7,615 bases of DNA from Candidatus Woesearchaeota archaeon (GCA_016177265.1 JACOVP010000001.1:1-7615); one strand, 5' to 3'; numbered from the stretch's first letter, positions 1 to 6,293 are shown. The notes: generated from the sequence alone by a model not told the origin. Made by a program: numbers and translations.

Positions 1-464
1 GACTTCTTCATATATCCTGTAGAGAAACGCCATGAACGGGCACGTGCACTGGGGATTTTTCCAGATAAGACAACTTCAGCACCGAGGGCCCCTGCGTTCA
101 TGATGTCTTGCAGTACTCTATAGCCGATTGATTTAAATCGCTTGGAACCAAAACGTTCCAGATTAAAGGCGATGCGATCGGCAATGTAGTTGACATCTAA
201 TGCTGGATTTTCGACGTCGCCAATCTCTATTTGTGGGTTCTCCATCTTGAATCTCTTCTTGAGGAACATGGTTAGTTTTTTGATGTTGTCTCCTTTCTTC
301 CCAACGACCAAACCTGGACGAGTCGTGTAGACGATGACCTTTTCGCCGAGAGGAGTGCGTTTGATTTCTGTGTGAGAATATCCTGCTTTCACTAAGACAT
401 TAGACATGTATTCTTGGATCTGGTACTCTTTCAATTTTTGTGCGACAAATTTACGCTCAATCAT
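1..464 (-). CDS. rps3: 30S ribosomal protein uS3, N-terminal part (runs off the window)
   Basis: Small-subunit protein at the mRNA entry side of the 30S head. I translated 154 codons from the ATG at 464-462. The protein opens MIERKFVAQKLKEYQIQEYM. It carries the KH-domain nucleic-acid-binding loop at about residues 49-62 (RPGLVVGKKGDNIKKL, with GxxG = G55-G58). The conserved stretch IADRIAFNLERFGSKRF follows near residue 93, and VLSGKIPSARARSWRF begins the C-terminal domain. About 50-80 residues are missing off the left edge. The start is fixed by the ATGA overlap with the stop of uL22 (461-464). A GGAG lies 12-15 nt upstream of the ATG, inside uL22. It is a distal member of the operon. The identification is secure from the KH motif and the gene order. 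Confidence 0.97.
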   Translation of the reverse strand, partial: MIERKFVAQKLKEYQIQEYMSNVLVKAGYSHTEIKRTPLGEKVIVYTTRPGLVVGKKGDNIKKLTMFLKKRFKMENPQIEIGDVENPALDVNYIADRIAFNLERFGSKRFKSIGYRVLQDIMNAGALGAEVVLSGKIPSARARSWRFSTGYMKK

Positions 465-973
465 TGCTGCTTGCTCTCCTTTTTCTTTGCTGGTTGTTGT
501 TTTACTTCTTTCTGAGCAGATGCTTCCTTTGGTGCAGACTTTTGTTTCTTTTCATTCATTTCCCATTCGGCGACAATTACTTTCACGTGCGTGTTGCGCG
601 CTTTGATGCCACGAATACGACTTGGACGAAAACTCCTGGAAGCTTTGTTTGCCATAATTGTTTGAATATAGAGATTGTCCTTGTCCAGTCCCTTGTCTTC
701 AGCATTGGATTCCACAGAGTTTATGAGCATCAACAGCGCCTTGGCTGACTTGCTGGGGTAGCGGCCAGCTGCGATATGACCAGGTTTGTGCGCCACATTC
801 ATCTTGTATCTTCTGTAAGGAACTGCTTCTTCTTGATTGATGACGCGCTGCAAGAAGGCTTTGGCTTTTGCTAAACTTTTGCCGCGTATAGCACTGCATA
901 TCTCGACTGACTGCTTTGTGGAAATGGGTATGTTCATGATGCTTGCGGTTGCGATGTGTTCGTCTGTTGTCAT
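461..973 (-). CDS. rpl22: 50S ribosomal protein uL22
   Basis: Large-subunit protein whose hairpin lines the polypeptide exit tunnel. The protein has 170 residues. The globular part includes the archaeal-style block AHKPGHIAAGRYPSKSAKAL (about residues 61-80). It also has the RIRGIKARNTHVKVIVAEW segment (about residues 119-137), the conserved C-terminal strand of the family. After residue 139 there is a low-complexity tail of about 31 residues rich in Lys, Gln, Ala and Ser, with ten lysines. It has no secondary-structure signature and makes the protein longer than the usual archaeal uL22 of about 150. The start follows the uS19 stop by 2 nt. The stop TGA shares bases with the uS3 ATG, which points to coupled translation. 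Confidence 0.97.
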   Translation of the reverse strand: MTTDEHIATASIMNIPISTKQSVEICSAIRGKSLAKAKAFLQRVINQEEAVPYRRYKMNVAHKPGHIAAGRYPSKSAKALLMLINSVESNAEDKGLDKDNLYIQTIMANKASRSFRPSRIRGIKARNTHVKVIVAEWEMNEKKQKSAPKEASAQKEVKQQPAKKKESKQQ

Positions 974-975
974 AG

Positions 976-1380
976 TTACTTGGCCTTGCTTGCCTGTGCT
1001 GTACTGGATTTTGTAGCACCAATACCTGGTGCAGAGTGTTCGACCTTTCTACGAGTCATGGCGAACTCGCCAAAAAAGTGACCGAGCATTTCCTTGGTGA
1101 AGGTGATTGGCATGAATTCCTTGCCGTTATGAATCTGGATGGTCGCGCCGATCATTTGTGGCAGAACCATCATATCGCGAGCATGCGTCTTAATTGGTTT
1201 CTTACGAACGCCTTTCTTTGCTGATTCCAGCTTTTTGAAGAAAGGCTCGTACCGCTTCAAACTTTCCCTCTTCATGGAACGACGCTGGCGTGATGGTAAT
1301 AACTTGATGAAGTCTGTCATGTCCATCTTGGTAATTTCTTCAACTGTTTTTCCGTGGAATCTGAATTCGTCTACGACCAT
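976..1380 (-). CDS. rps19: 30S ribosomal protein uS19
   Basis: Small-subunit head protein next to the A-site finger. The protein has 134 residues. The archaeal/eukaryotic-type N-terminal extension (FRFHGKTVEEITKMDMTDFI, about residues 6-25) precedes the core. The core ends in the family signature: residues KEFMPITFTKEMLGHFFGEF, then the KVEHSAPGIGATKSS block (about residues 112-126), which contacts 16S rRNA. The start ATG is 1 nt after the uL2 stop, and the stop is 2 nt before uL22, so it sits mid-operon. No independent ribosome-binding site is obvious, and translation is probably coupled. Length and motifs are normal for the family. Confidence 0.97.
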   Translation of the reverse strand: MVVDEFRFHGKTVEEITKMDMTDFIKLLPSRQRRSMKRESLKRYEPFFKKLESAKKGVRKKPIKTHARDMMVLPQMIGATIQIHNGKEFMPITFTKEMLGHFFGEFAMTRRKVEHSAPGIGATKSSTAQASKAK

Positions 1381-1381
1381 T

Positions 1382-2107
1382 TTACTTTCTTCGTCCTGTC
1401 CTCCGTGCTGCTATAAGACCAACTTTTCTTCCTGGCGGAGCAAAGCGCGAGACCGTCTTTGGCTTACCGATGTGACGACCACGCCCAGAGCCGAATGGAT
1501 GATCAACAGCGTTCATCGCTACGCCAGATGTTCGTGGATAAAGCTTTCCATGAGCACGCATGCGGTGATGCCTCTTTCCTGCCTTCACAAAAGGCTTGTC
1601 ACGTTTTCCTGCACCAGCAACCATCCCGATAGTTGCTCGACACATGGGATCAAAGTCATGCTGCTTCTTGGAAGGGAGAATGACTGTTACTTTTTCCGGC
1701 GTCTGCATAATCACACGAGCAGATGCGCCAGAAGAACGAACAAAGGAACCTCCATCTGCCGGGAAGTTTTCGATGTTGTAGATGTTTGTTCCTTCAGGGA
1801 TATTTTTGAGTGGCAATGTATTCCCTATTTTGACTGGCGCTTGTATGCCCACTGCAATAGTATCTCCAACTTTTATATTCAGTGGAGCAATGATGTACCG
1901 GACTTCACCGTTTTCAAATCGCACCCTGGCTAATGGTGCATTAAAGCCCGGATTATGGAAAATATCCAACACTCTTCCATGGAGCACACCATTTTTTTCA
2001 AGATTATCGTATATTCGATACTTAACCCTGATCTTCCAGCGATGTGTGTGCGCCCTATACGTAGGAGAACCTCGTCCTCGACGTTGCGCAATGATCTGTT
2101 TTCCCAT
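1382..2107 (-). CDS. rpl2: 50S ribosomal protein uL2
   Basis: Primary 23S rRNA-binding protein needed for subunit association and peptidyl-transferase centre assembly. The 241 residues match the usual archaeal length. The basic N-terminus (GKQIIAQRRGRGSPTYRAHT) is typical of the archaeal/eukaryotic form and replaces the longer bacterial one. The OB-fold part includes the segment ending IYNIENFPADGGSFVRSSG. The conserved catalytic-centre loop GVAMNAVDHPFGSGRGRH holds the invariant histidine of the family (H203). The C-terminal tail is rich in Arg and Lys (AARRTGRRK). It starts 1 nt after uL23 and ends 1 nt before uS19. Nothing is broken or unusual. Confidence 0.98.
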   Translation of the reverse strand: MGKQIIAQRRGRGSPTYRAHTHRWKIRVKYRIYDNLEKNGVLHGRVLDIFHNPGFNAPLARVRFENGEVRYIIAPLNIKVGDTIAVGIQAPVKIGNTLPLKNIPEGTNIYNIENFPADGGSFVRSSGASARVIMQTPEKVTVILPSKKQHDFDPMCRATIGMVAGAGKRDKPFVKAGKRHHRMRAHGKLYPRTSGVAMNAVDHPFGSGRGRHIGKPKTVSRFAPPGRKVGLIAARRTGRRK

Positions 2108-2108
2108 A

Positions 2109-2360
2109 TTAAATAGCTCCTAGTTGCGTTGCGATATCCAGCGCCGGATTTTCTGGTGCGAGCTTGACATATGCTTTTTTCCTGCCGTCTGGCATTATCA
2201 GCGTATTCACGGCAATGACTTTTACTTTGAATTTCCCTTCGATAGCCTTCTTGATGTCTTGCTTGGTTGCTGTGTTGCTTACAATGAATGCTAATTTGTT
2301 CTCTGCTTCCATCATCCGCACTGCTTTTTCCGTGGAGAGGAGATTTTTGATGGTGTTCAT
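2109..2360 (-). CDS. rpl23: 50S ribosomal protein uL23
   Basis: Exit-tunnel rim protein that forms a docking site for the signal recognition particle and nascent-chain factors. The 83 residues are the compact archaeal length. Seen in the sequence: [20 protein letters not shown] (the conserved 'TEKA' start of helix 1 and the first strand), then the block [20 protein letters not shown], then [16 protein letters not shown], which is the usual ferredoxin-like fold signature. The first codon lies 3 nt after the uL4 stop. A GAAGAAAAAA tract precedes the ATG and there is no good Shine-Dalgarno sequence, so coupling with uL4 is likely. Confidence 0.97.
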   Translation of the reverse strand: MNTIKNLLSTEKAVRMMEAENKLAFIVSNTATKQDIKKAIEGKFKVKVIAVNTLIMPDGRKKAYVKLAPENPALDIATQLGAI

Positions 2361-2363
2361 GGT

Positions 2364-3260
2364 TTATTTTTTCTTCTTTGGTTGTTCTTTGGAAGCTCCT
2401 TTCTTTGGAGTTTCCTTCTTGGGTATTACTTCTTCTTTCTTTGGGAGAGGGCGGCTATTCAGGAAGAGTTGCTCCTGCTTCATTTTCTCTACTGCCCTTT
2501 CAGAGAAGAGCGTTAGACGACCAGCATCACCACCGGGAGCTAGGAGATTAATGTTCAGCTTGTGGACTTCACAGACATCAATGCCTGGCAGACTAGCTGC
2601 TGCCTTTTGCAAGGTGCATTTGTTTGCAACCACAATTAAAGGCCCTTTCTTTGCTTTGTATCTTCTCCCTCTGGACTTACCATGACCTGCATGAATCTTT
2701 GGTTCTGCAACACGCATTATTTCTTCTTCAAGCTTTAGGGAGTACAAGGCTTTGATAACATCTTTTGCCTTTTGTAACGATTCAATCTTTGCATCAATAA
2801 TTGGTGTCAGGTGTTTGAACTGATGGCCGCGTTCTTTGACCACTTCCTGATCTACTGTTGCTGCCAATGCTGATCTGATTGCTTTTCTGCGTTCTTTGCT
2901 GTTAATCTTGAGGTCAGAGATTTTCCAGGGTTTTGGCGGATGTGCGCGACGACCTCCTGGTGTGTTGGGAGAGAAGGCGCCTATCCACCCGAATTGACGA
3001 CCACGATGCCAGACAATCTTTCGAGGCGTACGAGCAATACCATGGCCATAAGAAGTTTTGATTTTACGTCTTCGCTTGGGGATATTAGCGACTTGGCGCT
3101 TACCTGCTTCTGGAAATGCACCGTAGGGCTGCCGATTATGACTTTGAAAAGCTAAAAATGCCCTCCTGATTAAATCAGGACGATACTCTTCATGGAATTG
3201 CTCTGGCAAGTCTATGGATTTGGTTTTTGTACCCTCCAAGGAAAAGACGTCTGCTTTCAT
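2364..3260 (-). CDS. rpl4: 50S ribosomal protein uL4 with lysine-rich tail
   Basis: Early-assembling 23S rRNA-binding protein whose internal loop reaches into the exit tunnel. The protein has 298 residues. The N-terminal domain starts MKADVFSLEGTK and continues with DLIRRAFLAFQSHNRQPYG. The extended tunnel loop is seen as a Gly/Arg/Pro-rich stretch (IARTPRKIVWHRGRQFGWIG, then FSPNTPGGRRAHPP; about residues 75-110). The RNA-binding alpha/beta domain ends around LNINLLAPGGDAGRLTLFSE. The last 30 residues (269-298) are low complexity with repeated PKK units and 11 lysines. This makes the protein longer than the roughly 250 residues common in archaeal uL4. Its ATG overlaps the uL3 stop by 4 nt (ATGA, 3257-3260). 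Confidence 0.97.
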   Translation of the reverse strand: MKADVFSLEGTKTKSIDLPEQFHEEYRPDLIRRAFLAFQSHNRQPYGAFPEAGKRQVANIPKRRRKIKTSYGHGIARTPRKIVWHRGRQFGWIGAFSPNTPGGRRAHPPKPWKISDLKINSKERRKAIRSALAATVDQEVVKERGHQFKHLTPIIDAKIESLQKAKDVIKALYSLKLEEEIMRVAEPKIHAGHGKSRGRRYKAKKGPLIVVANKCTLQKAAASLPGIDVCEVHKLNINLLAPGGDAGRLTLFSERAVEKMKQEQLFLNSRPLPKKEEVIPKKETPKKGASKEQPKKKK

Positions 3261-4219
3261 TGTTTGCTCGCCGTGCTGATAAATTTCACTTCAGCGACTT
3301 CTGCTTTTCTTTGAGGACGGGCTGCTTCGGTGATGATGACGGCACGTTTTGCTGGGCCAGGGATAGAGCCTCTGACGATAATTGCATCATTTTTGATTAA
3401 ACCATAATGGAGAAAGCCCCCCCTTGGATTGATGAGTTTTGGATCTGATAAAATTTTGATGAGCCACTTATTAAATTCTGTTCTGGTATGATAACCCATC
3501 TTCCCTGGTTGTGCAACGCGCCATGATACTTTTTTTGGACGCCATGGACCAAGAGTACCAACACCACGTTTTGTCTTTTCTGATTTGTGTTGTCGAATCT
3601 TGACACCGAAACGCTTGACTGTTCCTTGAAATCCTTTGCCTTTCGTGACCGCATGGACGTCCACATACTGGCCTTCTTTGAAGACGTCTGCTATCTTAAT
3701 TTCTCCTTTACTCAGCAATTCTTTTGCAAGCTTGAGTTGTTCTTCAGATGTTTTGCCATTGACTCTCAATTCTAGGAGATCAGGTTTCTTTTTACCAAAA
3801 TCTGTCATCTTGGGTTGGGTATAAACCAGTAAACGGAGTTCTGCAAATTGTGCAAGTTCAGCACCTTGCTTCTTGGGTTTTTTGAAAGACTTATCGAGTT
3901 TGTCAGCAAAGATTTCGGTAGCGAGTTGAAGACCATCGGAAGAAGGAGCGTAAAAGCGGAGAGCAAGGGGTTTTAGAGAGGGACATTCGATGACCGTAGC
4001 AGCCATCGCAACGTTTTGCCCTTTGGTATGGGATTTGGGATTATTGTCGCGGATGAGAATATGAGTCATGCCAACCTTATAGCCGATGAAGCCAGTCAAT
4101 CGAGAGGTATCTACCTTAATCCAGTTTCGAATTCTGGGTAATTGTCTTTTTGCCCGTACACGATGCCAAAACTGCATCGAACCGTGTCTAGGCCAATACA
4201 GTCTATTTGCTCCTGCCAT
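3257..4219 (-). CDS. rpl3: 50S ribosomal protein uL3, first gene of the operon
   Basis: Large-subunit protein near the peptidyl-transferase centre and the GTPase-associated region. The 320 residues are normal for archaeal uL3. Diagnostic segments are the N-terminal WPRHGSMQFWHRVRAKR, FIGYKVGMTHILIRD (about residues 44-58), VTKGKGFQGTVKRFGVKIRQ (about residues 191-210) and LGPWRPKKVSWRVAQPGKMG. The ATG at 4219 is chosen because the family N-terminus starts here. It follows immediately on the stop of a 13-codon upstream ORF (TAATG overlap), and no Shine-Dalgarno sequence is visible. A likely TATA box (4440-4447) would give a leader of about 190-200 nt, unusual for an archaeal message. It leads the seven-gene run down to uS3. 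Confidence 0.97.
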   Translation of the reverse strand: MAGANRLYWPRHGSMQFWHRVRAKRQLPRIRNWIKVDTSRLTGFIGYKVGMTHILIRDNNPKSHTKGQNVAMAATVIECPSLKPLALRFYAPSSDGLQLATEIFADKLDKSFKKPKKQGAELAQFAELRLLVYTQPKMTDFGKKKPDLLELRVNGKTSEEQLKLAKELLSKGEIKIADVFKEGQYVDVHAVTKGKGFQGTVKRFGVKIRQHKSEKTKRGVGTLGPWRPKKVSWRVAQPGKMGYHTRTEFNKWLIKILSDPKLINPRGGFLHYGLIKNDAIIVRGSIPGPAKRAVIITEAARPQRKAEVAEVKFISTASKQ

Positions 4220-4260
4220 TATTCAGTCATGTTTGCTTCTGTTGTTGTGAAGCAGCGCAT
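4219..4260 (-). other. possible 13-codon leader ORF coupled to uL3
   Basis: On the minus strand an ATG at 4260-4258 opens a reading frame (MRCFTTTEANMTE) that ends in TAA at 4221-4219. The last A of the stop is the first A of the uL3 ATG (TAATG), a geometry that allows termination-reinitiation. The frame is bounded upstream by a TGA. No Shine-Dalgarno sequence is evident, and a frame of this length can occur by chance, so it is listed as a candidate only. Confidence 0.25.
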
Positions 4261-4416
4261 CTTAAGACATCTGATGCCTGTCGCCTTTGAGAATCAGCGG
4301 CTGCTCTCTTGGAAACCAGTTTGTAAGCCCGCCTTACGGCTTCTGCTTTTCTCCTCTGGTTTCTGCTTCTCTTGTATTAGTGGATTTATGTCCACTGGTT
4401 ATTGCCCTTGCTGAGG
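4220..4416 (-). promoter_or_regulatory. probable structured 5' leader of the ribosomal protein operon
   Basis: If the box at 4440-4447 drives the operon, transcription starts near 4416 and leaves about 195 nt before uL3. On the minus strand this stretch has a series of perfect inverted repeats. CCCT/AGGG (4414-4417 with 4405-4408) lies at the expected start. AGTGGA/TCCACT has a 6-nt loop (4379-4396). GAAACCAG/CTGGTTTC is an 8-bp pair (4356-4363 with 4312-4319). The last encloses GTAAG/CTTAC (4323-4337), which competes with an alternative AAGCC/GGCTT pairing. GCATC/GATGC follows nearer the gene. No known riboswitch or C/D-box signature is recognised. An autoregulatory role, by analogy with uL4 control of the bacterial S10 leader and uL1 control in archaea, is inference only. 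Confidence 0.45.
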
Positions 4417-4439
4417 GTACAAGATTTCTGGAGTTGGGC

Positions 4440-4447
4440 TTTATAAA
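4440..4447 (-). promoter_or_regulatory. TATA box, probable promoter of the uL3-uS3 operon
   Basis: TTTATAAA, preceded on the minus strand by the purine-rich stretch GAGACAAAAGT, which can serve as a BRE. The box is its own reverse complement, so its sequence alone does not fix the direction. Direction is assigned from the upstream purine stretch and from the leftward gene. The predicted start is about 25 nt further left, near 4416. Confidence 0.5.
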
Positions 4448-4511
4448 ACTTTTGTCTCTTTTGGTTTCTTTTCCCCATTCTTCTCGATATTTTCTTCAGG
4501 TATCCCATATC

Positions 4512-4519
4512 TTTATAAA
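4512..4519 (+). promoter_or_regulatory. TATA box of the histone gene
   Basis: TTTATAAA within ATCTTTATAAATAAG, 49 nt before the histone ATG when measured from the end of the box. Transcription starting about 25 nt downstream gives a leader of roughly 25 nt that contains the Shine-Dalgarno site. The box is self-complementary and could also contribute to leftward transcription. Confidence 0.55.
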
Positions 4520-4555
4520 TAAGCACTCTCTGTTTTTCCCTAGCTGGTTGAGGAA

Positions 4556-4562
4556 GGGAGGA
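4556..4562 (+). promoter_or_regulatory. strong Shine-Dalgarno site of the histone gene
   Basis: GGGAGGA ends 5 nt before the ATG at 4568 and complements the CCUCC core near the 3' end of 16S rRNA. It is the clearest ribosome-binding site in the window and fixes the histone start. Most other genes here lack a clear one. Confidence 0.75.
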
Positions 4563-4567
4563 TTCCT

Positions 4568-4777
4568 ATGAGAGAAGGTATATTACCTGTTGCGGGCATG
4601 GAAAAACTGTTGAAAAAGGCTGGTGCGACACGGGTGTCCCAGGATGCGAAAGAAGCGTTGCGGGATGCACTAGAAGAAGTCGCTATGACTCTTGGGGCAA
4701 AAGCCATCAAATATGCCCAGCATTCTGGCAGGAAGACAGTCAAGAGCAGCGATGTGAAGCTAGCGTCTAAGGAATAA
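4568..4777 (+). CDS. archaeal histone (HMf type)
   Basis: DNA-wrapping chromatin protein of the HMf family, acting as a dimer that can polymerise on DNA. The 69 residues are a single histone fold without tails. Helix 1 covers about residues 5-16 (ILPVAGMEKLLKKAG) and contains the first positions of the fold. The RVSQDAKEALRDALEEVAMT stretch starts the long helix 2 at about residue 22. Loop 2 carries the family's basic SGRKTVKSSDV segment (about residues 53-63), whose Arg/Lys and Thr contact DNA phosphates, and a short helix 3 follows. It is transcribed away from the ribosomal protein operon from its own TATA box and has a good Shine-Dalgarno site. Two consecutive TAA codons end it. Confidence 0.96.
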   Translation: MREGILPVAGMEKLLKKAGATRVSQDAKEALRDALEEVAMTLGAKAIKYAQHSGRKTVKSSDVKLASKE

Positions 4778-4782
4778 TAATC

Positions 4783-4808
4783 CTTTTATATTCTTCTTTT
4801 TCTTTTTT
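4783..4808 (+). terminator. T-rich transcription terminator after the histone gene
   Basis: A 26-nt pyrimidine tract in which four runs of at least four T, up to six, occur on the non-template strand. It starts 6 nt after the first histone stop. Runs of T without a hairpin are the usual archaeal intrinsic terminator. TTTTATAT inside it (4784-4791) lies about 26-33 nt before the ATG of the next gene, so the same tract may also hold that gene's TATA box. Confidence 0.6.
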
Positions 4809-4816
4809 GGGTGCTC

Positions 4817-5431
4817 ATGATACTTGGTGTTGATATTGACGGTGTACTATTAGACTTCCACACTCCCTGTGTTGCTTTTCTCAATGCTTATTTCGGCAAG
4901 CAAGTTGCCCTGCGTGATATCAAACAGTATGATATGTGGCATGCCTATCAAGTTTCTGAAGAAGAATTCAAAAAAGGAGTTCAAGCATTTTTTAAGATGC
5001 CTGCTTTTTCAGAACTGAGACCTTTGCCTGGTGCCGTAAAAGGCGTACGGCGGTTAGCAAAACAGTATGATCTGGTTGTTCTCACTTCACGTTCTCCTGA
5101 TTTGGCATCTATCACTGAAACAAATCTACACCGTTATTTTGATGGCTGTTTCCAGGATATTCATCATACTACTGGTAACATGTGGGATGTGACTAGCTCT
5201 CGTAAAGGAAGATTTTGTAGGGAGTTGGGCGTTGCTTGCTTACTTGAAGATTGCGTTGCTTATGCGAAAGCTGCCCTGCAGGAAGGAATTGCTGTGGTAT
5301 TATACAAGCGACCTTGGAATCAATATGAACAACTGCCTCCTTTTGTTAGGAGAACAACATGGTCGAAGATGGAACGTGCAATCAAAAGAACATTGATACG
5401 AATGAATGGATTAGACCACAAACTATTATAA
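4817..5431 (+). CDS. HAD-family hydrolase, 5'(3')-deoxyribonucleotidase-like
   Basis: Probable cytosolic phosphohydrolase of the haloacid dehalogenase superfamily, 204 residues. Motif I is DIDGVLLDF, with nucleophile D6 and general acid D8. Motif II is the hydrophobic strand ending VVLTSRS (T90). K130 in SRKGRF is the likely motif III lysine. Motif IV is LLEDCVAYA with E144 and D145. A helical cap insert follows motif I (residues 15-75, with YDMWHAYQVSEEEF), as in the NT5C-like family that removes phosphate from (deoxy)nucleotides. The substrate cannot be read from the sequence. The ATG at 4817 is preferred because the first strand begins there; a GTG at 4811 would add two residues. A TATA-like sequence about 30 nt upstream suggests a leaderless message. 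It converges with the next gene, with 8 nt between the stops. Confidence 0.8.
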   Translation: MILGVDIDGVLLDFHTPCVAFLNAYFGKQVALRDIKQYDMWHAYQVSEEEFKKGVQAFFKMPAFSELRPLPGAVKGVRRLAKQYDLVVLTSRSPDLASITETNLHRYFDGCFQDIHHTTGNMWDVTSSRKGRFCRELGVACLLEDCVAYAKAALQEGIAVVLYKRPWNQYEQLPPFVRRTTWSKMERAIKRTLIRMNGLDHKLL

Positions 5432-5439
5432 GTTTACTG

Positions 5440-5856
5440 TTATCTCATCTTCTTCGTCACGTTGATCTTCTCTTGGCAAAATTGACAAGGAAATTGGACT
5501 GCATTCACAGTCACATCTTTTCCTTCTTCCTCATCAAACATCTTTACTTTTTTTCTTTTGAACGGTATTTGCAATTCTCCTGATTTTTTACATTCAGGAC
5601 AGGTGTAGAGAATGGACATGGTTAAGGTGCCTTCATAGTCTTCAATCGGTGCTTGATATTTGCATGAAGGGCATTCGTATTCTTTGGCACGCAACTTGAA
5701 TTTGCCAGTCTTAGGATCTTTTGGCTTTTGCATCAGTCCTTGACCACACTTAGGACATTTTTCTCGTAAGACCCAGGCTTGGATTTTCCCATCACCAAAC
5801 GTACGATTTGTAAAGTAGACACATTCATCCATAGAAGCAGGGAGGGTTAAAGCCAT
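5440..5856 (-). CDS. double zinc-ribbon protein with four CxxC knuckles
   Basis: I do not recognise a named family. The protein has 138 residues and no signal peptide or membrane segment, so it is probably cytosolic. Four CxxC knuckles are evenly arranged: C34-C37 (KCPKCGQG), C62-C65 (ECPSCKYQ), C86-C89 (TCPECKKS) and C124-C127 (PCQFCQEK). They fit two zinc ribbons, each built from consecutive knuckles with spacers of 24 and 34 residues. An additional C12 lies in the N-terminal segment. The second spacer holds a basic run (PFKRKKVKMF) followed by an acidic one (DEEEGKD). Such ribbons bind nucleic acid or protein; which one applies here is unknown. The ATG is 2 nt after the cutA stop, so it is the second gene of a cutA-led unit. 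Confidence 0.75.
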   Translation of the reverse strand: MALTLPASMDECVYFTNRTFGDGKIQAWVLREKCPKCGQGLMQKPKDPKTGKFKLRAKEYECPSCKYQAPIEDYEGTLTMSILYTCPECKKSGELQIPFKRKKVKMFDEEEGKDVTVNAVQFPCQFCQEKINVTKKMR

Positions 5857-5858
5857 TA

Positions 5859-6164
5859 TTATTCAGTCTCTTTTTTTAGCCAGTTTTTGTATCCTTCATC
5901 CACGTCTTGTATCGCAATGGAAAAAATCGCTGGTGTTTCATAACTGTGGATCTTCTTAATCTCTTCTTGTACTTTTTTAAAGTTTTCTTTTCTTGTTTTG
6001 ATGAGTAATACAACTTCGGATTCTTTCATAACTTTCTGTTTCCATAAATACATTGCTGTACTGGGGAAACTGTTCGTACAAGCACAGAGCTTTTTTGCTA
6101 ATAAGTGATTAGAGATTTTATTAGCTTCTTCTTGATTGCTGCATGTAGTATAAATGAGAATCAT
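5859..6164 (-). CDS. cutA: CutA1-family protein
   Basis: Member of the small trimeric CutA1 family, historically linked to divalent metal tolerance and resembling PII signalling proteins in fold; its biochemical role is unsettled. The protein has 101 residues. Family marks in order are the first strand MILIYTTCSNQEEANKI, LLAKKLCACTNSFPS (about residues 21-35), YLWKQKV, VVLLIKTRKENF and the signature HSYETPAIFSIAI (about residues 73-85). The C-terminal YKNWLKKE completes the pattern. An upstream in-frame ATG at 6248 would add 28 residues rich in basic and aromatic amino acids. That start is rejected because the family begins at 6164 and a TATA box stands 22-29 nt before it. The message is then leaderless. 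The zinc-ribbon gene follows directly. Confidence 0.93.
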   Translation of the reverse strand: MILIYTTCSNQEEANKISNHLLAKKLCACTNSFPSTAMYLWKQKVMKESEVVLLIKTRKENFKKVQEEIKKIHSYETPAIFSIAIQDVDEGYKNWLKKETE

Positions 6165-6185
6165 AAAAAAGAGTTTAGTTCTGAA

Positions 6186-6193
6186 GATATATA
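6186..6193 (-). promoter_or_regulatory. TATA box of cutA
   Basis: On the minus strand the sequence reads AAAAACTTATATATCTTC. The A-rich part is a plausible BRE and TATATATC the box. Its centre is about 25 nt before the cutA ATG at 6164, so the transcript would begin at or next to the start codon. This supports the 101-residue reading over the longer one. Confidence 0.6.
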
Positions 6194-6293
6194 AGTTTTT
6201 CGTAAACTTTCTGAATCTTTCGAATATTTTCCGAGAGTTTTTATGCATTTCTCTTCTCTAGAAGTGATTTACTTCTCAAAGACCCTCATAAAC

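Noticed and set aside
1139..1933. 264-codon open frame on the plus strand
   Set aside because: It lies antisense to uS19 and uL2, both certain genes, and its translation is rich in Cys, Ser, Arg and His with no family motif. It is a shadow of the coding strand.
2164..2685. 173-codon plus-strand frame with hydrophobic stretches
   Set aside because: Antisense to uL23 and the end of uL4. The Phe/Leu-rich look comes from the complement of Lys and Glu codons.
4261..4310. C/D-box guide RNA in the uL3 leader
   Set aside because: CTGA-like strings occur, but no RTGATGA box is present on either strand at a workable distance.
4287..4571. 94-codon plus-strand frame in the intergenic region
   Set aside because: It overlaps both TATA boxes and the histone Shine-Dalgarno site, and its composition is low-complexity Phe/Leu/Ser with no recognisable domain.
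6165..6248. Longer cutA start adding 28 residues
   Set aside because: The extra part is unlike the family, the family's first strand begins at the ATG at 6164, and the TATA box would fall inside the extension.
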